From Pedomonas sp051304405 (GTDB lineage Bacteria; Pseudomonadota; Alphaproteobacteria; Sphingomonadales; Sphingomonadaceae): a stretch of 64,000 nucleotides of DNA. The position numbers and the translations under genes were made by a program. Positions 51,942 through 60,667 of the stretch are shown here, piece after piece (the first letter of the stretch is position 1; each line of letters begins with the position of its first letter). Under the pieces are notes generated by a model. It was not told the origin of the DNA, made no database searches, and was given only the letters and a program-made list of their open reading frames with translations. Where the stretch lies: NCBI RefSeq assembly GCF_051304405.1, contig NZ_JBPPGG010000001.1:1222955-1286954 (forward strand), read 5' to 3'.

Positions 51942-52022
51942 CCGCCCTGGCCTGTCTCCGGCGGCGGGTGCCGGTTTGCCTCTGTTGCCAATTGATCCGC
52001 CGAGGCTTTAGGGTGCGCGGCC

Positions 52023-52466
52023 ATGAGCCGGTACATGCAGTTGGCGCTGGAGCAGGCCCGTCTCGCCGCAAGCCGGGGCGAGGTGCCAGTGGGCGCGGTG
52101 ATTGTGGACGCGCGGGGCGAGGTGCTTGCCGCCGATGGCAACCGCACGCGCGCGCAGAACGATCCCACGGCCCATGCGGAAATTCTGGTGATCCGGCAGG
52201 CCGCCGCCCGGTTGCAGGATGAGCGGCTGCTGGATTGCGACCTGTACGTGACGCTGGAGCCGTGCCCCATGTGCGCCGGGGCGATCAGTTTTGCCCGTCT
52301 GCGCCGGGTGTATTTCGGGGCGAGCGACCCCAAGGGCGGCGGGGTGGAACATGGCCCCCGCGTGTTCAACCATCCCACCTGCCACCATCGCCCCGAAGTG
52401 TACGGCGGCCTGTCCGAGTCTGCCGCGTCGGACATTCTCCGCCAGTTCTTCGCCGAGCGCCGCTGA
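52023..52466 (+). CDS. tadA: tRNA adenosine(34) deaminase
   Basis: A 147-residue zinc deaminase that makes inosine at the wobble base of tRNA-Arg(ACG). The active site is TAHAEILVI (zinc His and catalytic Glu) and LEPCPMCAGAI (two zinc Cys). The family N-terminus MQLALEQARLAASRGEVPVGAVIV fixes the start near 52023 (ATG 52023; the next Met is four codons in). Repeat R6 follows. Confidence 0.96.
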   Translation: MSRYMQLALEQARLAASRGEVPVGAVIVDARGEVLAADGNRTRAQNDPTAHAEILVIRQAAARLQDERLLDCDLYVTLEPCPMCAGAISFARLRRVYFGASDPKGGGVEHGPRVFNHPTCHHRPEVYGGLSESAASDILRQFFAERR

Positions 52467-52493
52467 GGGAATTTTTTTGGGGGGAAACGGGGT

Positions 52494-52703
52494 TTCTGGC
52501 GGGGGGACTCGGTCCCCCGCGCCCCCCATTCCTGTTCTGTCGCGTGCGAGCTCATGCAGGCGCACACGCTGGAGGAAGGGCGCGGCCCAATCATTTTATT
52601 ATCGGCCAATTATTTTATTGTCGGGACGTGCCTCCGGCGGGCGCGGGAAACGCGGCCCGAAAAACGAAAAGGGGGTCGCAGGGGGAGCAAGCTCCCCCTG
52701 CAT
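52494..52703. repeat. paired-hairpin dispersed repeat, copy R6
   Basis: This lies between convergent tadA and the carotenoid oxygenase gene. The left hairpin is 52499-52520 (GCGGGGGGAC / GTCCCCCGC), the right 52678-52701 (GCAGGGGGAGC / GCTCCCCCTGC). The core keeps GGAAGGGCGCGGCCC and has an AT-rich direct repeat (ATTTTATTATCGGCCAATT-like) inserted at about 52590-52622. Confidence 0.8.
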
Positions 52704-52719
52704 ACCAGGGGCAACCCAC

Positions 52720-54153
52720 TCACGCCCCCATCGCCACCTCGGTGGCGCCGATCCAGTTGCCGTGGAAGCCGTGGGGCACGCGGGTGCTGAGGTGCACCAC
52801 GGCCTGCGGCGGGCCGGACACGTCCTGCGCGTTCAGGATCACCAGGTCGCTGGCGCCCCGGTTGGCGTCGTGGACGAAGCTGAGGAGCCAGCCGTCATCC
52901 TCCGCCGCATCCGGGTGGCGGGGCACGAACACGGCCTCGCCCGTCTCCCGGCCCGGGCCGTGCCGGTGCGCCTCCAGCCGTCCGGTCTCGAGATCGTGCT
53001 TGTAGAGGCAGGAGCCGTCCGCGCTCTCCTGTCCGTAGGAGGTGGTGTAGGCGAAGCGGTAGGGCCGGGCGATGCGGCGCGCGTCCATGCGCGGGAACTC
53101 CTGGCCGCGATCGTCCAGCACGGTGCGCACGGTGGTGCCGCGCCGGGGGTCGAGCAGCCAGCGCTCGAGGGTGACGCGGCGGGAGTCGGGGCCGATGGTG
53201 GAGTGGTCGAACATGCGGTCGTGTGCCACCACGTCCAGTTGCACCCGCCCGTCCGGCAGATCGCAGGCGTTGCAGGTGTGGAACACGTAGCACGGGTCGA
53301 CAGCGCACCACTGGATATCGTCCGCCGTTGCCTGATCGTCGCGGGGCAGCAGGCCGATGCGGCTTTCGTGGCGCGGGTTCCAGGCATAGGGCATGAGCAC
53401 GCCGCGCAGCAGGCGGCGGGGCGAGAAGGTGACCGGCAGGTCAAGGACGATCACGTACCGCTCTGTCAGGGCGCAGTCGTGCACCATCGGCCCGTGGCGC
53501 ACGGGGATGGCCAGCAGGCGCGAGACCCGGCCGTCGCGGCCCACCACCACATGGAACAAGTGGTTCTGCACCCGGGCGTCGTAACAGACGGCGTGCAACT
53601 CGCCGGTGTGCGGGTCGAGGTGCGGGTGGGGGCTGAAGGCGGTGGCGAGGGTGCCGCCGAGGTCGGTGTGGGCGACGGTCTCCAGCCGGCTGTTCAGCGC
53701 CACCGGGAAGGGGCCGGCCTCCACCAGCGCCCAGATCTGGCCCGCATGGGCGATGACGTTGGTGTTGACCGTCTCGAACACGCCCCGGCGCGGCCCCGGC
53801 GCGGGCGGCTCGCCGAGGGCCCGGCTCACCGGCCCGGTGCGGACCCAGCGGTTGCGGTACCAGAGGGCGCGGCCGTCCTTGAGGCGCACGCCGTGGACCA
53901 TGCCGTCGCCGGAGAACCAGTGGTAGCGGCCCGGGTGCTGGGGCGGGTGCACCGGGTTCGGCCCGATGCGGGCGTACAGGCCGTCGAGTTCCGGCGGCAC
54001 GGCGCCGGTGACCGGCAGGGCGGTCTGTTCCACTTCTTCGTAGACGGGCGCGAAGCTCCCCTCCAGCCAGGGGTTGGGCCCGTCATTGTCGGGAGCGAGG
54101 CGTCGGATGCCCTGAATCAGCGCGCCGACGGCGCGATCGGCCAGGCGGGACAT
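52720..54153 (-). CDS. carotenoid oxygenase family protein
   Basis: A 477-residue non-heme iron dioxygenase of the carotenoid-cleavage/lignostilbene type. The four iron histidines can be placed in FSPHPHLDP, GPMVHDCALTE, CYVFHTCNACD and PHGFHGNW, and the family's YARIGPNP and FSGDGMVHG blocks are near residue 60-85. It splits a C=C double bond of a carotenoid, apocarotenoid or stilbene. The divergent TetR gene, with direct repeats between the two genes, probably regulates it. No carotenoid synthesis genes are in the window. Confidence 0.93.
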   Translation of the reverse strand: MSRLADRAVGALIQGIRRLAPDNDGPNPWLEGSFAPVYEEVEQTALPVTGAVPPELDGLYARIGPNPVHPPQHPGRYHWFSGDGMVHGVRLKDGRALWYRNRWVRTGPVSRALGEPPAPGPRRGVFETVNTNVIAHAGQIWALVEAGPFPVALNSRLETVAHTDLGGTLATAFSPHPHLDPHTGELHAVCYDARVQNHLFHVVVGRDGRVSRLLAIPVRHGPMVHDCALTERYVIVLDLPVTFSPRRLLRGVLMPYAWNPRHESRIGLLPRDDQATADDIQWCAVDPCYVFHTCNACDLPDGRVQLDVVAHDRMFDHSTIGPDSRRVTLERWLLDPRRGTTVRTVLDDRGQEFPRMDARRIARPYRFAYTTSYGQESADGSCLYKHDLETGRLEAHRHGPGRETGEAVFVPRHPDAAEDDGWLLSFVHDANRGASDLVILNAQDVSGPPQAVVHLSTRVPHGFHGNWIGATEVAMGA

Positions 54154-54200
54154 GGAAAGCTCCTTTCCCTCACGGTTCGGGTTGCGCGGCGCAAGCGTAT

Positions 54201-54251
54201 GTGTACAGTGTGAACATGACGATGCGGCAGAATGTGTACGGTGTCAACATG
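54201..54251. promoter_or_regulatory. 18-bp direct repeat between the carotenoid oxygenase and TetR genes
   Basis: GTGTACAGTGTGAACATG (54201-54218) and GTGTACGGTGTCAACATG (54234-54251) match at 16 of 18 positions and are 33 bases apart, three helical turns. They lie in the divergent spacer at the TetR gene start, the expected place for its own operators. Confidence 0.55.
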
Positions 54252-54989
54252 GAATCGGGCGGAGAGGACAGGCGCGCGGAAGCCAGCGTTCAAGGCGGCG
54301 CACAGGCCAGCGCTCAGGCCAGCGCTCAGGCCGCCAGCGCTCAGGGCAGCGCGGCGGTGAGCAGCACGGCGCCGGGTGCGCCTGCGCCCGCGCGGCGTTA
54401 TCACCATGGCAACCTGCGCGAGGAGCTGGTGTCCACGGCGCTGGAGATGCTGGAGGCCCAGGCGCAGGGGGAGATCAGCCTGCGCGAGCTGGCCCGGCGG
54501 GTGGGTGTCTCCCCCAACGCCGTCTATCGCCACTTCCCCGACAAGGGGGCGCTGCTGGTGGCGCTGGCGGCCGAGGGCTTCGGGCGGCTGACGGCGCTTC
54601 AGGCCGGGGCGGCGCAGGGGCTGGAGGGCGACCCCCGCGCGGCGTTCCAGGCCATGGGGCTGGCCTATGTGCGCTTCGCGCGCCGTCATCCGGCGTTGTT
54701 CCGGCTGATGTTCAGCCGGTTCACCGACAGCGCGGCGGCGCGGGGCAGCGAGGCGCTGGCGGCGGCGAGCCGGCTGGCGGTGGAAGGGCTGCGCCGGGGG
54801 GCGGCGTGGGCGGCCGGTCTCCCCGAGGGCGACGCCGGGGCGATTCGGGTGGAGGCGCTGCGGGCCTGGTCCATGGTTCATGGTCTCAGTCTCCTGGTGC
54901 TGGATGGGCAGGTGGCGGCGGAGGGTGAGGCGCTGGAGCGTCTGATCGAGGCGGTTCTGGCGCCCGGGCCGGCCCCGTCTTCCTTCTGA
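54249..54989 (+). CDS. TetR/AcrR family transcriptional regulator
   Basis: A repressor-type regulator, 246 residues if started at ATG 54249. After a low-complexity Ala/Gln/Ser linker (ASAQASAQAASAQGSAA, coded by 12-base repeats) come RRYHHGNLREELVSTALEML, the helix-turn-helix ISLRELARRVGVSPNAVYRHFPDKGALL and a WHG-type ligand domain with AYVRFARRHPALFRLMFS. Start is uncertain: GTG 54201 and ATGs at 54216, 54222 and 54249 are in frame, none with a good ribosome site. If the direct repeats are operators, the start should be at or after 54249. Divergent carotenoid oxygenase is the likely target. Confidence 0.88.
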   Translation: MESGGEDRRAEASVQGGAQASAQASAQAASAQGSAAVSSTAPGAPAPARRYHHGNLREELVSTALEMLEAQAQGEISLRELARRVGVSPNAVYRHFPDKGALLVALAAEGFGRLTALQAGAAQGLEGDPRAAFQAMGLAYVRFARRHPALFRLMFSRFTDSAAARGSEALAAASRLAVEGLRRGAAWAAGLPEGDAGAIRVEALRAWSMVHGLSLLVLDGQVAAEGEALERLIEAVLAPGPAPSSF

Positions 54990-55037
54990 GACCGGCCCTT
55001 TTCCGAGGCCGGCTCTTGTCTGAGACCGCCTCTTTTC
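54985..55037 (+). repeat. 19-bp direct repeat after the TetR gene
   Basis: TCTGAGACCGGCCCTTTTC (54985-55003, overlapping the TetR stop codon) recurs with two changes at 55019-55037. The first copy with GGCCGG downstream can form a CCGGCC / GGCCGG hairpin, perhaps a weak terminator. Confidence 0.55.
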
Positions 55038-55107
55038 TGTGGGGGGCTTGTTCCTTCCCGGGGAGGTTGGCTGTTTTCAGCGTAATGGTCTTGCCTGAAA
55101 ATCTGCT

Positions 55108-55614
55108 ATGCAGGCGGAGATGAAGCGCGCGCAGACCACACAGCGGATTATCGCCGTCGAGCTCGACGAGCACACGATCCTGTGGCGCAATGCCGACGTG
55201 GAGCAGGAGCGGCGCGTCGCCATCTTCGATTTGCTGGAGGGCAACCACTTCGCCCCCAAGTCCGAATACCCGGGCGGCTACAAGGGGCCGTACAAGCTGC
55301 TGATGCGGGTGGAGGAAGGGCGGCTGGCGCTTGATATCTCCACCGAGAACGACGAGCTCCTGGAGACGATCACCCTGTCCATGACGCCGTTCCGCCGCGT
55401 GATCCGCGAGTACTTCGCCATTTGCGAGAGCTACTACCAGGCGATTCGCAATGCCTCGCCCAGCCAGATCGAGGCGATCGACATGGGCCGGCGCGGTATC
55501 CACAACCAGGCGGCCGAGATGTTGCAGGAGCGCATCGCCGACAAGCTGGACGTGGACTTCGACACCGCCCGCCGCCTGTTCACCCTGATTTGCGTGCTGC
55601 ATATTCGAGGCTGA
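55108..55614 (+). CDS. UPF0262 family protein
   Basis: A 168-residue protein of the alphaproteobacteria-specific UPF0262 family: IIAVELDEHTILWRNADVEQERRVAIFDLLEGN, GPYKLLMRVEEGRLALDI, LSMTPFRRVIREYFAICESYYQAIRN and IDMGRRGIHNQAAEML are the conserved blocks. No function is assigned to the family. Met 1 or Met 5 may start the protein. A TTTTGTGCGC repeat array lies just downstream. Confidence 0.92.
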   Translation: MQAEMKRAQTTQRIIAVELDEHTILWRNADVEQERRVAIFDLLEGNHFAPKSEYPGGYKGPYKLLMRVEEGRLALDISTENDELLETITLSMTPFRRVIREYFAICESYYQAIRNASPSQIEAIDMGRRGIHNQAAEMLQERIADKLDVDFDTARRLFTLICVLHIRG

Positions 55615-55664
55615 GATCCAGCGCGGCTGAAGTCCGGCGCGGCTGAGATGGGGCGCATCCCGCG

Positions 55665-55747
55665 TTTTGTGCGCGTCCTTCGTTTTGTGCGCTTCTCGCA
55701 TGTCGTGAATTTTGTGCGCCTCCGGCGTGTCATGTATTTTTGTGCGC
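55665..55747 (+). repeat. TTTTGTGCGC repeat array
   Basis: TTTTGTGCGC occurs at 55665, 55683, 55710 and 55738, each followed by a variable CNTCNNGC and, in the last three, an ATGTCRTG-like stretch. Spacings are 18, 27 and 28 bases, so it is an imperfect tandem array. Confidence 0.7.
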
Positions 55748-55898
55748 TTCTCGCGCATGGCGAAAATCCACTTCATGCGTTCGTCCCCGGATCCGGGTAA
55801 GCTGGTAGACTTAGGGAAGGACCGTTTCGCGGTTCGGCCATTTCTCGACGGATGCTGTCTGTTCACCCGGCATGTCTGGACAGGACGAGGGGGGAGTC

Positions 55899-56747
55899 AT
55901 GACGCGGACCAGCAGGGATCGGAAATACCTTCACGACTTCGACGACGACGCGCTGGAGCGGCTCGAGCTCCAGCATCGCGTGTGGCGGGCGCGTGCGCTG
56001 GAGGCCTGGCAGCGGGCTGGTTTCACGGCGGGCCAGAGCCTGCTCGACGTGGGGGCCGGGCCCGGCTTTGCCACGGTCGATCTGGCGGGCATCGTCGGCC
56101 CGCAGGGGCGGGTGCATGCGGTGGAGCGCTCGGCCCGGCTGGTGGAGGCGCTGCGCGAGCGGGCCCGCCGCTGCGGCTACGACAACATCGTCGCCCACTG
56201 CCGCGATGTCGCCGTTGACGGCCTGCCGGTCGAGGACGGCACCATGGACGGCGCCTGGTGCCGCTGGATCTTCGCCTTCATGCGCCAGCCCGCCGTGCTG
56301 CTGGAGGCCCTGGCGGCGGCGCTGCGGCCGGGCGGCGTGCTGGTCGTCCATGAATACCTCGACTACCGCACCTGGCGGCTTGCGCCCCGCTCCCTGCTGC
56401 TCGAGCGGTTCGTCGCCGAGGTGCTGGGCAGCTGGCGCGACGCGGGAGGCGAGCCGGACATCGCGCTGGACCTCCCCGGCTGGCTCGCCGAGGCCGGTTT
56501 CGAGGTGCGCGAGCTGCGCCCTGTCCTCGACATCATCTCCCCGGCCAGTTTCGTCTGGCAGTGGCCGGCCAGCTTCATCGACAGCAGCCTGCGGCGTCTG
56601 GTGGAACTGGGGCGCATCGCCCCGGCGCTGGCGGACGAGATCGGCGCCGAGTTTCAGGAGCGCAGCCGCGACCCCGCGTCCCTGATGATCACGCCCGCCG
56701 TTGTCGAGATCATCGCCGTGCGCCGCGAGGACGGGGAACAGGACTGA
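55899..56747 (+). CDS. SAM-dependent methyltransferase
   Basis: A 282-residue class I methyltransferase. SAM-binding LLDVGAGPGFATVDLA, VHAVERSARLVEAL (acidic end of strand 2), MDGAWCRWIFAFM (motif II region) and LRPGGVLVVHEYLDY (motif III) are in order; the C-terminal 120 residues are a less conserved cap. The substrate is unknown: the UbiE/COQ5-like core would fit a small molecule or quinone. ATG 55899 follows GGGGGAG. Confidence 0.88.
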   Translation: MTRTSRDRKYLHDFDDDALERLELQHRVWRARALEAWQRAGFTAGQSLLDVGAGPGFATVDLAGIVGPQGRVHAVERSARLVEALRERARRCGYDNIVAHCRDVAVDGLPVEDGTMDGAWCRWIFAFMRQPAVLLEALAAALRPGGVLVVHEYLDYRTWRLAPRSLLLERFVAEVLGSWRDAGGEPDIALDLPGWLAEAGFEVRELRPVLDIISPASFVWQWPASFIDSSLRRLVELGRIAPALADEIGAEFQERSRDPASLMITPAVVEIIAVRREDGEQD

Positions 56748-56887
56748 CCCCCTGCCGCGGGCTGGCTCAGGCACTGCTTGTCGGCTCAGGCTGGAGCGGC
56801 TAGAACGCGAAAGCGGCGCTGCCGGGCCGTCCCGGGCGCGAGCAGCGACCCGCGCCACGTCTTGCCGCAAGAGGAAGATTTCAGTCC

Positions 56888-57442
56888 ATGGCCGTAATGT
56901 CTGACCGCTGGATTCGTGAGAAGGCGCTGCGCGAGGGGATGATCGAGCCCTTCGTCGACCGGCAGGAGCGGGGCAACTGCATCTCCTATGGACTGTCCTC
57001 CTACGGCTACGACGCGCGCGTGGCGGACGAGTTCAAGATCTTCACCAACGTGGACAACGCGGTGGTGGACCCCAAGGACTTCTCCCCCCATTCGTTCGTC
57101 GATCGCAAGCAGGACGTGTGCATCATTCCGCCCAACAGCTTCGTGCTGGCCCGCACGGTGGAATATTTCCGCATCCCGCGCGACGTGCTGGTCATCTGCC
57201 TCGGCAAGAGCACCTACGCCCGCTGCGGCATCATCGTGAACGTGACGCCGCTGGAGCCGGGCTGGGAAGGCCACGTCACGCTGGAGTTCTCCAACACCAC
57301 GCCGCTGCCGGCCAAGGTCTACGCCAACGAGGGTGCCTGCCAGTTCCTGTTCCTGCAGGGCAACGAGCCGTGCGAGGTGTCCTATGCGGACCGCGCCGGC
57401 AAGTACATGGGCCAGCGCGGCGTCACCCTGCCGCGGCTGTAA
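56888..57442 (+). CDS. dcd: dCTP deaminase
   Basis: A 184-residue homolog of dUTPase that deaminates dCTP to dUTP for dTMP supply. Landmarks are YGLSSYGYDARV, IIPPNSFVLARTVEYFRIPRDVL, GKSTYARCGIIVNVTPLEPGWEGHVTLE (with the catalytic Glu) and CQFLFLQG. Length is normal. murA follows 54 bases later, so the two may form an operon. Together with dut this makes the dTMP route. Confidence 0.97.
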   Translation: MAVMSDRWIREKALREGMIEPFVDRQERGNCISYGLSSYGYDARVADEFKIFTNVDNAVVDPKDFSPHSFVDRKQDVCIIPPNSFVLARTVEYFRIPRDVLVICLGKSTYARCGIIVNVTPLEPGWEGHVTLEFSNTTPLPAKVYANEGACQFLFLQGNEPCEVSYADRAGKYMGQRGVTLPRL

Positions 57443-57496
57443 CGCGGCGCACCGTAACATTGTGAGCGAACCGGCCGCCGTTTAGAGACAGGTCAC

Positions 57497-58780
57497 ATGG
57501 ACAAGATCATCATTCGCGGCGGCAGGCCGCTGAGCGGGCGCATCCCCATCTCGGGCGCCAAGAACGCGGCGCTGACGCTGATGCCGGCGGCCATCCTGAC
57601 GGAAGAGCCGCTGACCCTGCGCAATCTCCCGCGCCTCGCCGACATCGACACCTTCAGCCACCTGCTCAACCAGCACGGCGTGTCGCTGACGCTGGAGGGC
57701 TCCCGGCCGGAGGAATTCGGGCGGGTGATGACCTTGAAGGCAAGCCGCATCACCAACACCGTCGCCCCCTACGACATCGTGCGGCGGATGCGCGCCTCGG
57801 TTCTGGTGCTGGGCCCGCTGCTGGCCCGCTGCGGCGAGGCCACCGTCTCCCTGCCCGGCGGCTGCGCCATCGGCACCCGGCCCATCGACCTGCACCTGAA
57901 GGGGCTCGAGACGCTGGGCGCGCGCATCGAGCTGACGCAAGGCTACGTGAAGGCGATCGCGCCCGACGGCCTCAAGGGCGGCGTGGTCCGCTTCCCGTTC
58001 GTCTCGGTGGGCGCCACCGAGAACGTGCTCATGGCCGCCACCCTGGCCCATGGCGAGACCGTCATCGAGAACGCGGCCCGGGAGCCGGAGATCGTGGACC
58101 TCGCCCACTGCCTCCAGGCCATGGGGGCCGAGATCGATGGGATCGGCACCGAGCGGCTGGTGGTGCAGGGCAAGACCCGGCTGCACGGCGCCACCTACGC
58201 CGTCATGGCCGACCGCATCGAGGCGGGCTCCTATGCCTGCGCCGCGGCCATCACCGGTGGCGAGCTGGAGCTGCTCGGCATCCAGGCGAACACCCTGGGC
58301 GCCGTGATCGAGGCGTTCGACCAGGCGGGCGTCGCCGTCACCCCCACCCGCGAGGGACTGAAGGTGGCCCGGCGCAACGGCGAGCTGCGGGGCATCTCGG
58401 TGACCACCGCGCCCTACCCGGGCTTCCCCACCGACATGCAGGCCCAGTTCATGGCCATGCTGGCCCTGGCGGACGGCGCCAGCGTGCTGACCGAGACCAT
58501 TTTCGAGAACCGCTACATGCATGTGCCGGAACTGGCCCGCATGGGAGCCGATATTCAGGTGCGGGGCCGTTCGGCCTTCGTGCGGGGCGTGCCCCAGCTG
58601 ACCGGCGCGCCGGTCATGGCCACGGACCTGCGGGCGTCGATGAGCCTGGTGCTGGCTGGTCTGGCCGCTCAGGGCGAGACCACGGTCAACCGCATCTACC
58701 ATCTTGACCGTGGCTATGAACGGTTGGAGGAAAAGCTCTCCGCCGTCGGCGCCGACATCGAGCGGGTGAGCGCCGGCTAG
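57497..58780 (+). CDS. murA: UDP-N-acetylglucosamine 1-carboxyvinyltransferase
   Basis: A 427-residue enzyme for the first committed step of peptidoglycan synthesis: enolpyruvyl transfer from PEP to UDP-GlcNAc. ISGAKNAALTLMPA holds the active Lys, and LPGGCAIGTRPIDLH the catalytic Cys (the fosfomycin target is conserved, so no intrinsic resistance by Cys-to-Asp change). FPTDMQAQFMAML and ENRYMHVPEL are typical late blocks. A DUF2948 gene follows in the same run. Confidence 0.98.
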   Translation: MDKIIIRGGRPLSGRIPISGAKNAALTLMPAAILTEEPLTLRNLPRLADIDTFSHLLNQHGVSLTLEGSRPEEFGRVMTLKASRITNTVAPYDIVRRMRASVLVLGPLLARCGEATVSLPGGCAIGTRPIDLHLKGLETLGARIELTQGYVKAIAPDGLKGGVVRFPFVSVGATENVLMAATLAHGETVIENAAREPEIVDLAHCLQAMGAEIDGIGTERLVVQGKTRLHGATYAVMADRIEAGSYACAAAITGGELELLGIQANTLGAVIEAFDQAGVAVTPTREGLKVARRNGELRGISVTTAPYPGFPTDMQAQFMAMLALADGASVLTETIFENRYMHVPELARMGADIQVRGRSAFVRGVPQLTGAPVMATDLRASMSLVLAGLAAQGETTVNRIYHLDRGYERLEEKLSAVGADIERVSAG

Positions 58781-58833
58781 GCCAGCCCCGGATGGCTGCC
58801 CGCACCGGAACCGGGGCGAGGGGAGGAGGCAAG

Positions 58834-59280
58834 ATGGAGGAGGCAGGGCGCATGGGAAAACCGCTGCGGCTTCTGGCGCAGGACCAGGACGATGTGCCGG
58901 TGATCTCCGCCCTCGTGCAGGACGCGGTGGTCCGCCCCGCCGAGGTCTGCCTGGATGCGCGTGCCCGCCGCTTCGTGGTGCTGATGAACCGCTTCCGCTG
59001 GGAGGAGGCGGACGAGGAGCCGCGCCGCGTGCGCACGGCCCTGCGCATCGAGGGGGTGATGAAGGCGGCCCGCAAGGGCTGGCCCGCCGCCGCCGACAAG
59101 GACGCGGTGCTCGAGCTGCTGGCGCTCACCGTCACGCCCGGTGAGGAGGGTGCCGCCACGCTGGAGCTGGACTTCGCCGGCCCCGCCGCCGTGCGGCTGG
59201 ATGTCGAGTGCATCGAGGTGCTGCTCGAGGACCTGACCGAGCCCTGGCCCGCCCGCGCCAAGCCGGTGCACAAGGCGTAG
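58834..59280 (+). CDS. DUF2948 family protein
   Basis: A 148-residue protein of DUF2948: LRLLAQDQDDVPVISALVQDAVVRPAEVCLD, FVVLMNRFRWEEADEEPRRVRTALRIEGV and IRLDVE-like VRLDVECIEVLLEDL. The family is alphaproteobacterial, is usually found just after murA as here, and has no known role. ATG 58834 follows GGAGGAGGC; ATG 58852 is an alternative, also with a site. Confidence 0.9.
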   Translation: MEEAGRMGKPLRLLAQDQDDVPVISALVQDAVVRPAEVCLDARARRFVVLMNRFRWEEADEEPRRVRTALRIEGVMKAARKGWPAAADKDAVLELLALTVTPGEEGAATLELDFAGPAAVRLDVECIEVLLEDLTEPWPARAKPVHKA

Positions 59281-59299
59281 GGGGGGGCAGGTTTGATTA

Positions 59300-59378
59300 T
59301 GGATTGCGAGGGTCTTGGACCCTCGCGCTCCCGTTCGTATTACGGGCCGCGCCCTGCGGGTCCCGAGGCGATCTCCGG
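59300..59378. repeat. dispersed hairpin repeat, half copy R7
   Basis: This lies between the convergent DUF2948 and HNH genes. Only the left half is present: hairpin 59306-59326 (GCGAGGGTC / GACCCTCGC), then GCTCCCGTTCGTATTACGGGCCGCGCC. The right half is replaced by the 12-bp array. Confidence 0.7.
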
Positions 59379-59426
59379 AGCGGCCGACGGGCCTGCGTCA
59401 GGCGGGATCAGATGACTCCAGCCCGC

Positions 59427-59498
59427 GCTCCTTTCCGCGCTCCCTTCCGCATTCGCTTCCGCGTTCACTTCCGCATTCGCTTCCGCTCCCGCTTCCGC
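59427..59498 (+). repeat. 12-bp tandem repeat, six units
   Basis: Six units of 12 bases, each ending TTCCGC (for example ATTCGCTTCCGC), run from 59427 to 59498 without a gap, about 55 bases from the 3' end of the HNH gene. Confidence 0.9.
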
Positions 59499-59551
59499 AC
59501 GCCATTGTCCCGCGCGCGTCCCGAAAAACCAGCCACCGGAAGCCCGAAGGC

Positions 59552-60118
59552 TTACGCTTCCAGTTCCGTGTCCCAGTAGAGGTAGTCCCGCCAGGTTTCG
59601 TGCAGATAGCGGGGCGGGAAGGCGCGGCCGTTCTGCTGGAGTTCGAAGGTGGTGGGCTGGTGCGGCTTGATGCGCGGGTACATGTTCGCCTCGGCCGGGG
59701 TGCGGCCGCCCTTGCGCAGGTTGCACGGGGCGCAGGCGGTGGTGACATTCTCCCAGGTGGTGCGGCCGCCGTGGGAGCGGGGCACCACATGGTCGAAGGT
59801 CAGGTCCTCCCGCGCGCCGCAGTAGGTGCAGGCGAACCGGTCCCGCAGGAACAGGTTGAACCGGGTGAAGGCGGGATAACGCGCCGGCTTCACATACTGT
59901 TTGAGGCTGATGACCGAGGGCAGCTTCATGGTGAAGCTGGGGGAGTGCACCTCCCGCTCGTATTCGGCCACGATGTTCACCCGTTCGAGGAAAACCGCCT
60001 TGAGGGCGGTCTGCCAGTCCCAGAGACTCAGGGGATAGTAGGAGAGGGGCGTGCAGTCCGCGTTGAGCACCAGCGCGGGGCATTGCTCCAGTTTGGGCAG
60101 GATGGACGGGTGGTACAT
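59552..60118 (-). CDS. HNH endonuclease family protein
   Basis: A 188-residue protein: an N-terminal domain (PALVLNADCTPLSYYPLSLWDWQTALKAVFLERV) and a C-terminal HNH domain with CTYCG, the metal/catalytic DHVVPRSHGGRTTWENVTTAC and CNLRKGGR. This chromosomal HNH family is highly conserved in alphaproteobacteria and other phyla, not part of a phage or restriction system here. Cellular substrate unknown. The start at 60118 is set by the family N-terminus. Confidence 0.93.
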   Translation of the reverse strand: MYHPSILPKLEQCPALVLNADCTPLSYYPLSLWDWQTALKAVFLERVNIVAEYEREVHSPSFTMKLPSVISLKQYVKPARYPAFTRFNLFLRDRFACTYCGAREDLTFDHVVPRSHGGRTTWENVTTACAPCNLRKGGRTPAEANMYPRIKPHQPTTFELQQNGRAFPPRYLHETWRDYLYWDTELEA

Positions 60119-60667
60119 GCTCGGTTCCGCTCTCGCTTTCGTCAGAAAGCGACCGCGACCGATCGGACTTGTCGCACTCAAGCCGGCCGACGAGGCCGCT
60201 CGACACCTGCAATCCGCAACAACACGCCTTATACCACAGATCGTGTTGCCGCATAATGACATGACATGATCTGGTATCGTCAAGACCGTGTTTGGGGTCC
60301 GGCGGTCTGCAACGCAAAAATGTGACGGATGTTTCGCCAGCAGCCCGGACGGAGCGCGGGGCCTGCCTGTAGCGCCGCCGCATTCGCGCGGCCTGTCACT
60401 GCGCCGCCGCCTCCCCCGCGCACCCCGTCTCGGCCGGAGGGCGCGGGTGTGTATCCAACGATGAGAAAGAGCGAAGCGCCACACGACCCACCGGGCGGGC
60501 AACCTGGATGCCTGCCGCCGAACGCTTCGCCACCACATCGGGCTACCACCGTATGTTCTCCGTTTATTCCTGTTTGTTCCGTCCGTCAATAGGAAAAAAA
60601 CAATACAAAAGAATTAAATAACCAGCCTCTTCCGGCGGGCGCGGCCCCGGGCTAGGGTGCGCGGGCC
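60119..60667. other. intergenic region between the HNH gene and gluQ
   Basis: A divergent 549-base region without a supported gene. It holds a CGCTTTC / GAAAGCG hairpin (60134-60151) in the HNH leader, an inverted repeat ATACCACAGATC / GATCTGGTAT (60232-60243, 60269-60278) around an AT-rich centre, and an A-rich tract (60592-60625) before gluQ that could act as an UP element. Confidence 0.5.

Larger units (their letters stand above)
51591..52022. other. typA-tadA intergenic region
   Basis: This stretch of the 607-base gap holds most of the candidate small RNA, its promoter and the duplicated hairpin. No protein gene is supported. The tadA promoter should lie in 51942-52022, but no clear hexamers stand out. 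Confidence 0.5.
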
